DNA of 64,000 bases, taken from assembly GCA_945266285.1 (NCBI GenBank), contig CALYOP010000003.1, forward strand, positions 220,709 to 284,708, given 5' to 3'. Positions 17,830 to 26,766 of this stretch are shown in pieces. Source of the stretch: an uncultured Commensalibacter sp. GTDB lineage: Bacteria > Pseudomonadota > Alphaproteobacteria > Acetobacterales > Acetobacteraceae. A program made the position numbers and the translations under genes. The notes beneath the pieces were generated by a model that worked only from the letters and a program-made list of their open reading frames with translations, was not told where the DNA came from and searched no databases. Each line of letters opens with the position of its first letter. Position 1 is the first letter of the stretch.

Positions 17830-18657
17830 TTATTCCAATTCATCTATATTGGAAGTGGCTGCGGGTGACCATTGCAAATGTTGCCCACCATCCAAGGCCA
17901 GCATCTGACCGGTAACAGAAGGTAAACAAATCAAGTTTAATACAGCTCTTGCAACTTCTTCTACAGAAGTTCCATAGCCCAAAGGAACACTTGCGCATTG
18001 ACGGGCAAATTGTTCTGCCGTCTGGCGTTTATGGGCCATTGCTGGTCCTGGACCAATAGCATTAACCCGTATAGACTTCGAAGCAAGGGCAAGGGCCATT
18101 GTTTGCGTCAAAGTCCATAATCCTGTTTTAGAAACGGTATAGCTTACAAAATGCGGTGTTAAAGACCAAACCCGTTGATCCAACATATTGATGACAACAC
18201 CCGATTTTGCTTGTGGCAACAATTTAGCAAATTGCTGAATCAATTGAAAAGGTGCCCATAAATTGGGTTGCATATGCCTTTGCCAGCTTTCTTCCGTCAC
18301 ATCATCCCATTCATCACGATCAAATGTACTGGCATTATTAATTAAAACGCCGATATCACCCAATTTTTCTTGTGCTTTTTTGATTAATGAAGATACCGCT
18401 TCACTATTCGATAGATCAGCCGTTAATAAAACCGCTTTACGACCCAATTCACGGATTTCTTGTAAAACCGATTGCGCTTCGGGTGTATCACGGCGGGAAT
18501 GAACGGCAATATCAAACCCCACACGTGCTAAAAGCAACGCAATCCCGCGCCCCAACCTTACGGTTCCGCCCGTTATAAAAACAACTTTGGGCAAAGATTG
18601 CGGAAGGCAAAAAAAATCATTCCATTTATATTCAGGATTCATTTGAATACTCTTCAA
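17830..18657 (-). CDS. SDR-family oxidoreductase, probable pteridine (dihydromonapterin/dihydrofolate) reductase
   Basis: NAD(P)-dependent short-chain dehydrogenase of 275 residues. The cofactor loop is TGGTVRLGRGIA, of the TGGxxRLG type found in FolM/PTR1-like pteridine reductases. NNAS follows, and the catalytic YTVSK (Tyr, Lys) lies near residue 175. The C-terminal VTGQMLALDGGQHLQW is also typical. Being directly upstream of folB (8 bp) supports a pterin substrate, but this is inference; a general SDR remains possible. An N-terminal extension of about 20 residues precedes the Rossmann fold. Confidence 0.78.
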   Translation of the reverse strand: MKSIQMNPEYKWNDFFCLPQSLPKVVFITGGTVRLGRGIALLLARVGFDIAVHSRRDTPEAQSVLQEIRELGRKAVLLTADLSNSEAVSSLIKKAQEKLGDIGVLINNASTFDRDEWDDVTEESWQRHMQPNLWAPFQLIQQFAKLLPQAKSGVVINMLDQRVWSLTPHFVSYTVSKTGLWTLTQTMALALASKSIRVNAIGPGPAMAHKRQTAEQFARQCASVPLGYGTSVEEVARAVLNLICLPSVTGQMLALDGGQHLQWSPAATSNIDELE

Positions 18658-18689
18658 AAAGAATGGACATTTATTAATTATAAATTCAT

Positions 18690-19283
18690 TCAGGCAGGAC
18701 GCCTTGCAATCAAAGCCGCTGTTAAAGTTCCTTCATCCAACACTTCAAGGGAACCCCCCATAGGAATTCCCTGTCCTACCCGTGTAATTTTGACATTCCA
18801 TGGTTGCAATTTTTCATAAAGCCAATGCAGTGTTGTAACCCCATCAACCGTTGCCCCCAAAGCCAAAATAATTTCACGAATTTCCTGTGTTTCAAGACGA
18901 TGAAACAAAGGGGCAATGTTTAAATCATCAGGACCAAAACCCGATAATGGCGACAAAACCCCACCCAAAACTTGATAAAGCCCTTTAAAGATCCCTGCCC
19001 GTTCTAATGCCCATAAATCCCCCACCGTTTCAACGACACAAATTACATCCCGTTCACGGCTAGGGTCGCTACAGATTGCACAAGGATCAGTACTATCCAA
19101 ATTACCACATTGCGAACATGTCTTTACTTGTTGTGCAGCTTGTTCCAATGCCTGCGCCAATGGTCGCATCCGGCTTTCGGGTTGACGTAGTAATGCAAGT
19201 GCGGCGCGCCTTGCAGAACGGGGACCTAAACCGGGCAGCTTGCTTAATAACGAAATTAACCGTTCAATTTCAGGACCGCCCAT
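18690..19283 (-). CDS. recR: Recombination protein RecR
   Basis: Part of the RecFOR pathway that loads RecA on gapped DNA. 197 residues. It has an N-terminal helix-hairpin-helix (LPGLGPRSARRAALALL), a C4 zinc finger (CSQCGNLDSTDPCAIC), and a Toprim domain starting ICVVETVGDLWALERAG, with GGVLSPLSGFGPDDL and TLHWLYEKLQP. It follows ybaB after about 30 bp in the usual dnaX-ybaB-recR order. Confidence 0.97.
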   Translation of the reverse strand: MGGPEIERLISLLSKLPGLGPRSARRAALALLRQPESRMRPLAQALEQAAQQVKTCSQCGNLDSTDPCAICSDPSRERDVICVVETVGDLWALERAGIFKGLYQVLGGVLSPLSGFGPDDLNIAPLFHRLETQEIREIILALGATVDGVTTLHWLYEKLQPWNVKITRVGQGIPMGGSLEVLDEGTLTAALIARRPA

Positions 19284-19310
19284 AATATCACCCGTTCTGA
19301 TGTTCTATAA

Positions 19311-19634
19311 TTAAAAAGGAAATTTCATTCCTTCGGGTAAATTCAACCCACCCGTGACTTTTTGCATTTCTTCCGCTGCTTTTTCATCAAGATGACGACG
19401 TGCTTCAGCACAAGCGGCAACAATCAAATCCTGCAACATTTCCATTTCAGCAGGATCAGCCAGTTTTGGATCGATTTTAATCGATTTCATATCGCCTTTA
19501 CCGCTTAAAATGACGGTAACCATTCCTGCCCCTGAAGAACCTTCAATCCGCATTTCTTCCAGTTTTGCCTGCATTTCGGCCATTTTGCTTTGCATCTGAG
19601 AAGCTTGTTTCATTAACCCTGCAAGATTTTTCAT
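19311..19634 (-). CDS. ybaB: YbaB/EbfC-family nucleoid-associated protein
   Basis: Small DNA-binding protein, 107 residues, with the tweezer-like dimer fold of the family. Signatures are [18 protein letters not shown] at the N-terminus, [16 protein letters not shown] in the middle, and [18 protein letters not shown] at the end. It lies between dnaX (40 bp) and recR (27 bp), its standard place. Confidence 0.95.
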   Translation of the reverse strand: MKNLAGLMKQASQMQSKMAEMQAKLEEMRIEGSSGAGMVTVILSGKGDMKSIKIDPKLADPAEMEMLQDLIVAACAEARRHLDEKAAEEMQKVTGGLNLPEGMKFPF

Positions 19635-19674
19635 AAATTATTTTTCCCTTTTAATAAGATTAATCTAACTTTTA

Positions 19675-21591
19675 TTACTGAAAAGAGGTTTCTTCGTCAT
19701 CCTCTGAATATTCTAAAAACGGTTCTTCCTCATCAATTTCGGGAAAAACTTCTGGAGAAAGGCCATATTCATCCAATTGATGATTTGTCACCCGTGCCAA
19801 AGTCGCCCCAGGAAACATCTGCAATATTTGTTGAACAAAAGGTTCCTTTTTAACTGCCTCAAGATCTTCTGCGGCCTGTTCCTGTTCTTGTTCCATTAAA
19901 GTTGGTTCGCCGGCCTGTTGCGATAGAACAATCGTCCAACGTGCTGTTGAATTTTCATTCAACAATTTACTTAACTGCGAAGCAAGCTTTCCTGAAACGT
20001 TATCTTCGATACGGATTTCGATAACAGGGGGCGCAAAACGAACAAGATGCACCGAATTGCGCATATGCGCATGTAAGAGGCGCTCTTCCTTCTTTTTGAC
20101 AAAAGCAAGGATTTCGCGCCAACTTTGCCATTCAAATTGCTGTTTTTCAGATAAGGCTTCTGGTTGTTGCCATTGCTCTGCAAAATTCTGAACCTGTGGT
20201 TGCACGGGTGGATTTGTCGGCGCTAATTCGCTTTGCCCAACAGCATATAATCGCCCACCATCAGAAAAATTATTCGTCGCGGTCGACGGCTTTCCACTAC
20301 CCGATGGTATATTTCTCCCTATCCCTTGATTGCTTCCGCTACCATTTTGCGTCAAACTTTTAACAAGGTCGCCGGGACTGGGTAAATCGGCTACATAACA
20401 TAAGCGGATTAAAATCATTTCCGCCGCAGCACGCCGATTAGGCGCGATTTCAACCTCACCAATCCCTTTAAGCAACATCTGCCACGCCCGTCCCAATACC
20501 GGAACCGAAAGCAAATCCGCAAATTGCACGCCACGTATTCGCTCTAATTCCGAAAGTTCTCCGCTTTTTCGCAAAGAAGGAATGGTTTGAATTCGCGTAA
20601 TCAGATGAACCAGATCCAATAAATCCGTCAACAAAACACCAAGATCCGCACCATTAGCATGTGCTTGGGCTGTTAATTCCAAAACCCGATCTGGTTTTCC
20701 AGCCATCAAAGCTTCAAACAAATCAAATACCAAAGCACGATCAGCAAATCCCAGCATTTCAGAAACCGTCGCGGCCGAAATCGGTTCGTGATCTTCCCCA
20801 CCACGGGCAATAGCTTGATCCAACAAGGACAAACCATCTCTAACGGATCCATCTGCTGCACGAGCAATCAAATTAATTGCTTGCGGATCAATAGCAACTT
20901 TTTCTTTTTCTGCGATTTTCGTGAAATGTTCGGCTAATTGTTCTTGTGAAACACGCCGTAAATCAAAACGTTGACAACGTGATAATACGGTAACCGGTAC
21001 TTTGCGCAATTCCGTTGTTGCAAAAATAAAGGTTACCTGTTCCGGTGGTTCTTCTAACGTTTTCAAAAGTGCATTAAAAGCATTGCGCGAAAGCATATGC
21101 ACTTCGTCAATAATATAAACTTTCATCCGGGCTTGAATGGGTCGAAAACGCGCCCCTTCGATAATTTCACGCACATCATCAACCCCAGTATGCGATGCCG
21201 CGTCAATTTCCAATACATCCGGATGACGATCTGCCAAAATCGCCTTACAATTTGGACAAACTCCACAAGGATCAGCCGTTGGACCACCTTTACCATCAAC
21301 CCCCACGCAATTTAATGCCCGGGCAATAATTCGTGCTGTTGTGGTTTTTCCAACCCCTCGAACCCCTGTCAACATAAAGGCATGTGCCACACGACCCATC
21401 GCAAAAGCATTGCGCAAAGTACGCACCATTGCTTCTTGCCCAATCAGGTCATCAAAAGTCTGAGGTCGATATTTACGGGCCAAAACCCGATAGGATTGTT
21501 GTGCTTGCGGCACCACTTGGGGTAATTCACCAAATAAATTGGCAGATTCTGTTTCTAATTGCGGCAAATTATCGTCTGGAATATCATCCAT
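19675..21591 (-). CDS. dnaX: DNA polymerase III subunit gamma/tau
   Basis: Clamp-loader ATPase. 638 residues. An N-terminal extension of about 35 residues precedes the core YRVLARKYRPQTFDDLIGQE. Walker A is GVRGVGKTTTA (near 76-85), with a four-Cys zinc module in CPNCKAIL and its neighbours, and Walker B IIDEVHMLS. Domain III follows, then a Gln/Ser-rich linker and the tau-specific C-terminal domain (about 500-638), ending in an acidic tail. No A-rich slippery heptamer is apparent, so a separate frameshifted gamma form is not indicated. The SRP RNA lies just upstream. Confidence 0.97.
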   Translation of the reverse strand: MDDIPDDNLPQLETESANLFGELPQVVPQAQQSYRVLARKYRPQTFDDLIGQEAMVRTLRNAFAMGRVAHAFMLTGVRGVGKTTTARIIARALNCVGVDGKGGPTADPCGVCPNCKAILADRHPDVLEIDAASHTGVDDVREIIEGARFRPIQARMKVYIIDEVHMLSRNAFNALLKTLEEPPEQVTFIFATTELRKVPVTVLSRCQRFDLRRVSQEQLAEHFTKIAEKEKVAIDPQAINLIARAADGSVRDGLSLLDQAIARGGEDHEPISAATVSEMLGFADRALVFDLFEALMAGKPDRVLELTAQAHANGADLGVLLTDLLDLVHLITRIQTIPSLRKSGELSELERIRGVQFADLLSVPVLGRAWQMLLKGIGEVEIAPNRRAAAEMILIRLCYVADLPSPGDLVKSLTQNGSGSNQGIGRNIPSGSGKPSTATNNFSDGGRLYAVGQSELAPTNPPVQPQVQNFAEQWQQPEALSEKQQFEWQSWREILAFVKKKEERLLHAHMRNSVHLVRFAPPVIEIRIEDNVSGKLASQLSKLLNENSTARWTIVLSQQAGEPTLMEQEQEQAAEDLEAVKKEPFVQQILQMFPGATLARVTNHQLDEYGLSPEVFPEIDEEEPFLEYSEDDEETSFQ

Positions 21592-21667
21592 CTAATTCAT
21601 TCCAGAAAGTTTCAAAACAAAAAAGGGTTATGATGTACTTACCCTATATCGTTTAATTGTGAAAAGT

Positions 21668-21762
21668 GGAAAGCCGAAAAATGACCCAGACGATACTCAC
21701 GATGGCTGCTTCCTTCCGGACCTGACCGAGTTCACAAGGTGTCTGTCCACCATCGACTTTCC
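21668..21762 (-). ncRNA. ffs: Signal recognition particle RNA, small bacterial (4.5S) type
   Basis: On the minus strand the outer stem GGAAAGTCGA pairs with TCGGCTTTCC, enclosing the conserved apical domain with GGTCAGGTCCGGAAGGAAGC, which holds the GGAA tetraloop and both symmetric internal loops. About 95 bases. It is next to dnaX, as in many proteobacteria. Confidence 0.95.
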
Positions 21763-21839
21763 GTCTCCCTTGTAACACATAAAGAGGGGAGGATGACAAG
21801 TGTTTTTTTAGAAAATCTAATTATTCTATGATTGATTTT

Positions 21840-22961
21840 TCAAACATCCGGTAATGTATTTTTAGGAGGCGGCAATGCAATTTGGGATTCTTCATTTCCC
21901 TTAGCCCCTGCATCATCCTGCTGTTCTTCAGGTGATGGAGATAACGATAAAACAATCTTCGTCGAATTCTCATCTACTTTTGCTTCGACATTTATCGGTT
22001 CTTCGGATGATTGTATGGATAAGGGTGCGTTCTCTGTAGAAACTTCCCCTACTTTCGTAACATCTTTCGACTGTTCTTCAGATGGCTGAGGCACAAGTGG
22101 TAAGAATTCTTCAATAAAGGCATCAATATCTGGAGACATCATTTTATAAAGCTGATCATTGATGGTTTCATCTGCCCATTCCCACCATTTAATTTTTAAT
22201 AAAGCTTTAATCTGTGCTTCCGAAAAACGATATTTGATAATTTTGGCTGGATTACCACCAACAATCGCATAAGGAGGAACCGATTTCGTAACCACGGCAT
22301 TCGCGGCAATAATCGCACCATCACCAATCGTAATTCCCCCTTTAATCACGACACCTTGTCCGATCCAAACATCATTACCGATAATGGTTTTATCGTTCCA
22401 AATATGATCTTCGATATCATCTAAAGGTAACCATTGATTATGCCACATTTTGACGGATTTAAACGGATAAGTCGTGACATAATTATAAGCATGATTGCCA
22501 GAAATCAATGAAACGTTCTCTGCAATAGAGCAGAATTTCCCCATTTGCAGATCATCACCACGCGCATCAATAATCTTGATTTTTCCATAGGAATGATCAC
22601 CGATATCTTGATCAGGCATGCTATCCCGAGCAGCAGAAAAAGCTTTTGGTTTATAGTCCTCTGGATAAGAAACCAGCCATAATTTGACAGTATTTTCTTC
22701 GGTTTTATAACCTTCAAAAATAATCTGGTTATTTTCTTCAATATGGATTTTGGGATATCGGGATGAAATCTTTTTATGGTTATCAAATATTGCTAATCGA
22801 TTATCCACAATATCCCAATAACGTTCATCGGGACTTTTAAAACCTATTAATTGACCATTTTTATGGAAAAAAACCGTTTCGGCCAAAACTTCATCTTTAG
22901 AACTCGTACATTTCCAATACTTGTTCATAATCAAGTCTTTGATAAAATCCGCTTTGACCAT
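21840..22961 (-). CDS. CatB/Vat-type hexapeptide acyltransferase with extra N- and C-terminal regions
   Basis: Left-handed beta-helix acetyltransferase of the xenobiotic acyltransferase kind, 373 residues against about 210 for plain CatB proteins. The core (about 120-270) has GKFCSIAENVSLISGNHAY with the catalytic His, DVWIGQGVVIKGGITIGDG, and the closing AIVGGNPAKIIKYRF. About 115 residues precede it and look like small beta repeats (LWLVSYPEDYKP and similar). The last 90 residues are acidic and repetitive (SEEQ, SSEEP, SPEEQ units) and probably disordered. The acceptor is unknown. It is near ggt but separated by about 35 bp on the same strand. Confidence 0.82.
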   Translation of the reverse strand: MVKADFIKDLIMNKYWKCTSSKDEVLAETVFFHKNGQLIGFKSPDERYWDIVDNRLAIFDNHKKISSRYPKIHIEENNQIIFEGYKTEENTVKLWLVSYPEDYKPKAFSAARDSMPDQDIGDHSYGKIKIIDARGDDLQMGKFCSIAENVSLISGNHAYNYVTTYPFKSVKMWHNQWLPLDDIEDHIWNDKTIIGNDVWIGQGVVIKGGITIGDGAIIAANAVVTKSVPPYAIVGGNPAKIIKYRFSEAQIKALLKIKWWEWADETINDQLYKMMSPDIDAFIEEFLPLVPQPSEEQSKDVTKVGEVSTENAPLSIQSSEEPINVEAKVDENSTKIVLSLSPSPEEQQDDAGAKGNEESQIALPPPKNTLPDV

Positions 22962-22995
22962 TGGGTTTTCTCCTAATTCATGATGATCAACCCGT

Positions 22996-24813
22996 TTAAT
23001 AACCTATAGCAGCACCATCCTCGTGACGGTAATCAACACCACCATGGAAAACCTGCTTTCCTTGCGGGTCATAATGAACGGTAATCCCTTCCGCTATACC
23101 CCAGGTTGAATAGGTTTCGAAACTATAGCCTTTTTTCTTCAATGCTCCTTGCACGGCTTCGTTTAAAGCATTGGTTTCCAGCTGTATGGGTTCGGGTTTC
23201 CATTGTTGATGAAAGCGCGGAAGGTTAATCGCTTGTTGGATATTTAAATTATAATCGATAACGCCGGTAATAACAGATAAAATTGTTGTTGGTATCCGTG
23301 ACCCTCCTGGGGTTCCAATGACCATAAACGGTTTGTTCTGATAAGAAATAATTGTAGGCGACATCGAAGAAAGCGGCGTTTTTTCAGGAGCAATTTCATT
23401 CGCTTTGCTGCCAATAATACCATACATATTGGGAACACCCGGTGCCGTTGAAAAATCGTCCATTTCATCATTCATAACGATACCGGTCTTTCCGGCAACA
23501 ACACGTGCCCCATACCAACCATTAAGGGTATAAGTAACCGATACAGCCATGCCATTTTTATCAATTACTGAAAAATGTGTGGTTTCGTTCTTTTCATGGG
23601 TTGTTTCTGCATGGGATTTTGAAACCGGTTGCAAAGCCACTTGCCCTGGAATTAATGCATCCGAAGCAATCGCATGTTTAAACTTCAAATGCTTTTGCAC
23701 GGCTTTCGCGTAATTGGGATCAATAAAATGATCAACATCATTTTGAACAAAAGCAGGATCACCGAGATTTCTCCGATCTGAATAGGCACGGCGCATGGCT
23801 TCGGTTTGACGTTCCACGGATGCGGCACTATGCAATCCAAGTTTATTCAGATCATAGCCTGAAAGAATATTCAACATCTCGCAAACCGCAACGCCACCAC
23901 CACTAGGAGGGGGTGCGGTATCAATATGATAGCCGCGGTAATCACACTGCAAAGGCTTCATAACCCGTGGTTTATATGCTTCAAAATCCGCAAGCGTTAA
24001 AATTCCACCATGGCTTTCACTGCTTGCAACAATCTGTTGCGCGATCTTTCCTTTATAAAAGGCATCGGCTCCCTGTTTTGATATTAATTTCAAACTATCA
24101 GCCAGATTTTTTTGACGAAAAACATCCCCAACTTGCAAAGGTGAACCATCAGGGCGCAAAAAGATTTTCGCTGCATCTTTATCCCGCGCCATATCCGCCG
24201 TAGCAGTCGCCATCAATTCCACATCATCTTTGGTTAATGTGTAACCTTCTTTAGCAAGTTTAATCGCGGGTGCCATTAAATCCTGGCGGGATTTCGTTCC
24301 CCATTTTTCCCGTATTGTTTCCATACCAGCAACCGTCCCAGGGACAGCAACCGCTTTCCATCCCAAAACCGAAGCATTCGGAATGACTTTGCCATCTTTA
24401 TCCAAATACATATCGGCTTTTGCCGCTTTAGGTGCATGTTCTCTAAAATCAATAAAATAAGCTTTTCCATCTGGAAGGCGCAAAGTCATAAACCCGCCCC
24501 CTCCGATATTACCTGCAGCCGGATAGGTAACCGCCATGGCATAAGCAACAGCAATTGCTGCATCTACAGCATTACCACCCGATTTCAGGACATACGCTCC
24601 AACCTTGGAAGCCAAAGTACTTGCTGAAACAACCATCCCATTCCGTGCAACCACCGGCATCGTTGGTGTTTTTTCAGATAAAGTCTTTTTGCCAAAAGCC
24701 AAAGGATCCGCACCATTCCCAGCTTGCGCAAAACTATTCGAAGTCAAAAAACTGCTTGATAAAAGCATCAACCCCAATGTGTAAGCACTTAAATATTTCA
24801 AAGAATGATGCAT
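22996..24813 (-). CDS. ggt: Gamma-glutamyltransferase
   Basis: Periplasmic enzyme that cleaves glutathione and other gamma-glutamyl compounds. 605 residues with a signal peptide (about 1-30, cut after SFAQ). The precursor self-cleaves before Thr411 in the ETTHFSVIDKNG motif to give large and small subunits. Other marks are GGNAVDAAIAVAYAMAVTYP, the arginine in the FREHAPKAA segment, and PLSSMSPTI near the active site. It is complete with no sign of damage. Acts with the periplasmic asparaginase and ecotin in the secreted set of this genome. Confidence 0.96.
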   Translation of the reverse strand: MHHSLKYLSAYTLGLMLLSSSFLTSNSFAQAGNGADPLAFGKKTLSEKTPTMPVVARNGMVVSASTLASKVGAYVLKSGGNAVDAAIAVAYAMAVTYPAAGNIGGGGFMTLRLPDGKAYFIDFREHAPKAAKADMYLDKDGKVIPNASVLGWKAVAVPGTVAGMETIREKWGTKSRQDLMAPAIKLAKEGYTLTKDDVELMATATADMARDKDAAKIFLRPDGSPLQVGDVFRQKNLADSLKLISKQGADAFYKGKIAQQIVASSESHGGILTLADFEAYKPRVMKPLQCDYRGYHIDTAPPPSGGGVAVCEMLNILSGYDLNKLGLHSAASVERQTEAMRRAYSDRRNLGDPAFVQNDVDHFIDPNYAKAVQKHLKFKHAIASDALIPGQVALQPVSKSHAETTHEKNETTHFSVIDKNGMAVSVTYTLNGWYGARVVAGKTGIVMNDEMDDFSTAPGVPNMYGIIGSKANEIAPEKTPLSSMSPTIISYQNKPFMVIGTPGGSRIPTTILSVITGVIDYNLNIQQAINLPRFHQQWKPEPIQLETNALNEAVQGALKKKGYSFETYSTWGIAEGITVHYDPQGKQVFHGGVDYRHEDGAAIGY

Positions 24814-24871
24814 GACATAAAATCCTTATATTCAAATATAGCACATTAATTTATTTCAAAATCAATACAAA

Positions 24872-25804
24872 TTACTCTATTTCATCAACAAAATATTCGG
24901 CACTGATTTTTTTTATTTCAATTGTTTGTTCAGTATTAACACCAATATTATATTTTACCATCAATTCAACCAAACGTTGACCATCAATCAAGATAACATG
25001 CGTATTCGTTGATGATTCTGCTGTTTTATAAGCATCTTTGGTAAAATATGAAGTAGTCAGTAAAATCCCCCTTTTGGGATCTTTCTGACTGGATAATGCA
25101 CCGATAAAATCGCGAACGACATCGGCACCCAAACCGGATTTAGGATTATAACGTTTGGCCTGAAGATGGATTTTGTTTAGCCCCAACCGGTCTTCATTAA
25201 TTACCCCATCAATACCACCATCACCCGAACGTCCCAAATGGAGCGAAGCCTCTTCATAAGAACCGCCATAACCCATACCTACAATTAATCGAATGATCAG
25301 TTTTTCAAAAAAACGCGGAGAACATTTTAATATGGCATCAAGCAAATCGGCATAAAGTGTTCTCTGTAACGTATCATATGCATTTATAATCTGCTCACTA
25401 GGGGTTGTTTCATCATTTTTCAGATCTTCTTCAAGCGATCCTGATCCTTCTTTTGTTAATTTGTGGTCGCGATGCAAAAAATCTCTGAATTCCTTAAATT
25501 CTTCGAGGAATTTATTATCAATTTTATCAAGATGTCTATTAAGAACCTTGCGTCCACGATCAGTAATGACAATCGAACCACGACGTGGTTGAACGACTAA
25601 GCCTGCATTTTTCAAATAGGTTTTTGCCCATCCTACTCGCATAGGAAAAATTTCAGTTCCTGCCGAATTAACTTCTATCTTTTCCTGTTCACTTAATCTG
25701 AAATCAATGGCCAGTTGATGGACCATATCTTTCATCATCCACTCTTTTTCAGCGCTACGCTTTAAGAGCGGTAACATACATTCATCATATTTAGGTATCG
25801 TCAT
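24872..25804 (-). CDS. mrr: Mrr-type restriction endonuclease
   Basis: Type IV restriction enzyme family that cuts modified DNA. 310 residues. The N-terminal Mrr winged-helix domain spans about 1-90 (WAKTYLKNAGLVVQPRRGSI). The C-terminal PD-(D/E)xK nuclease domain carries the Asp in RSGDGGIDGVI and the QAKRY segment with the catalytic Gln-x-Lys, so the active site looks intact. It begins 10 bp after the map stop on the same strand and is probably co-expressed. No methylase or specificity subunit is adjacent, in line with a stand-alone modification-dependent enzyme. Confidence 0.88.
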   Translation of the reverse strand: MTIPKYDECMLPLLKRSAEKEWMMKDMVHQLAIDFRLSEQEKIEVNSAGTEIFPMRVGWAKTYLKNAGLVVQPRRGSIVITDRGRKVLNRHLDKIDNKFLEEFKEFRDFLHRDHKLTKEGSGSLEEDLKNDETTPSEQIINAYDTLQRTLYADLLDAILKCSPRFFEKLIIRLIVGMGYGGSYEEASLHLGRSGDGGIDGVINEDRLGLNKIHLQAKRYNPKSGLGADVVRDFIGALSSQKDPKRGILLTTSYFTKDAYKTAESSTNTHVILIDGQRLVELMVKYNIGVNTEQTIEIKKISAEYFVDEIE

Positions 25805-25813
25805 AAAGCGGTT

Positions 25814-26608
25814 TTATTCCAATGTATAAGGGGGTTTGTCCAATCCTTTGGGTGATAATGTGAAAACTTCACACCCATCTTCTGTAACGCCCATCATATG
25901 TTCAAATTGGGCACTTAATGACCGATCACGCGTTACCGCAGTCCATTCATCATCAAGGATCTTTACATGCGGCTTTCCGGTATTAATCATCGGTTCAATC
26001 GTAAATACCATGCCAGGTTTTAATTCCAGCCCCTCGCCTCGTCTTCCATAATGCAAAACATTTGGTTCTTGATGAAAAACTCGGCCAATACCGTGACCAC
26101 AAAAATCTCTTACTACTGAAAAACGTTGTGCTTCGGCATATTGCTGAATAACATATCCAATATCGCCCAATGTATTACCGGGTTTTACCTCTTTAATCCC
26201 CAACATCATTGATTCATAAGTTACATCGATTAAACGGGATGCCAGACGGGATGTTTTACCTACGGTATACATGCGGCTGGTGTCGCCATACCAACCATCA
26301 ACAATTGATGTCACGTCAATATTCAGAATATCGCCATTCATTAATTTGCGTTCACCAGGAATACCATGACAAACAACGTGATTAATGGAAATACAACAGG
26401 ATTTAGGAAAACCACGATAATTCAAGGGTGCGGGTATGGCACCATGTTCAATCGTAAAATCATGAATAATTTGATTAAGCGTTTCGGTTGTTACCCCTTC
26501 CTGAACATAAGGTGTAATCATGTCCAACGTTTCCGCAGCAAGCCGACCGGCCTTGCGCAACCCTTTGAAATCTTCTTGGCTATAAAATGTTAATCGTCGG
26601 TCAGACAT
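25814..26608 (-). CDS. map: Methionine aminopeptidase, type I
   Basis: Removes the initiator Met. About 264 residues from the ATG at 26608 (MSDRRLTFYSQ), chosen because GGAG lies six bases upstream; a start 42 bases earlier would add an atypical leader. Metal ligands can be seen in INIDVTSIVDGWYGDTSR (Asp pair), GHGIGRVFHQEPNV (His), FTIEPMIN (Glu) and the C-terminal AQFEHMMGVT (Glu). The GNTLGDIGYVIQQ segment is standard. mrr follows after 9 bp. Confidence 0.96.
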   Translation of the reverse strand: MSDRRLTFYSQEDFKGLRKAGRLAAETLDMITPYVQEGVTTETLNQIIHDFTIEHGAIPAPLNYRGFPKSCCISINHVVCHGIPGERKLMNGDILNIDVTSIVDGWYGDTSRMYTVGKTSRLASRLIDVTYESMMLGIKEVKPGNTLGDIGYVIQQYAEAQRFSVVRDFCGHGIGRVFHQEPNVLHYGRRGEGLELKPGMVFTIEPMINTGKPHVKILDDEWTAVTRDRSLSAQFEHMMGVTEDGCEVFTLSPKGLDKPPYTLE

Positions 26609-26710
26609 ACCCTTCTCCATTATTAACGCGTTTATCGTGATTATTTGCAAATACTTAAACTATTATAAACTCAGTATTCAAGTTATCTTAAATAAAAACT
26701 TCCAATCATT

Positions 26711-26748
26711 AAAAAAGGCATTTCCGATAATTCGAAAATGCCTTTTAA
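26711..26748 (-). terminator. Rho-independent terminator of the D-Ala-D-Ala carboxypeptidase gene
   Basis: AAAAGGCATTT pairs with AAATGCCTTTT around a 12-base loop, followed on the minus strand by a T run. It starts about 20 bases past the stop at 26767. Confidence 0.75.
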
Positions 26749-26766
26749 AAACTATATGTTAGTGCC

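Noticed and set aside
19675..21591. Programmed frameshift in dnaX for a gamma form
   Set aside because: No A-AAA-AAG-like slippery run with a following stem was seen.
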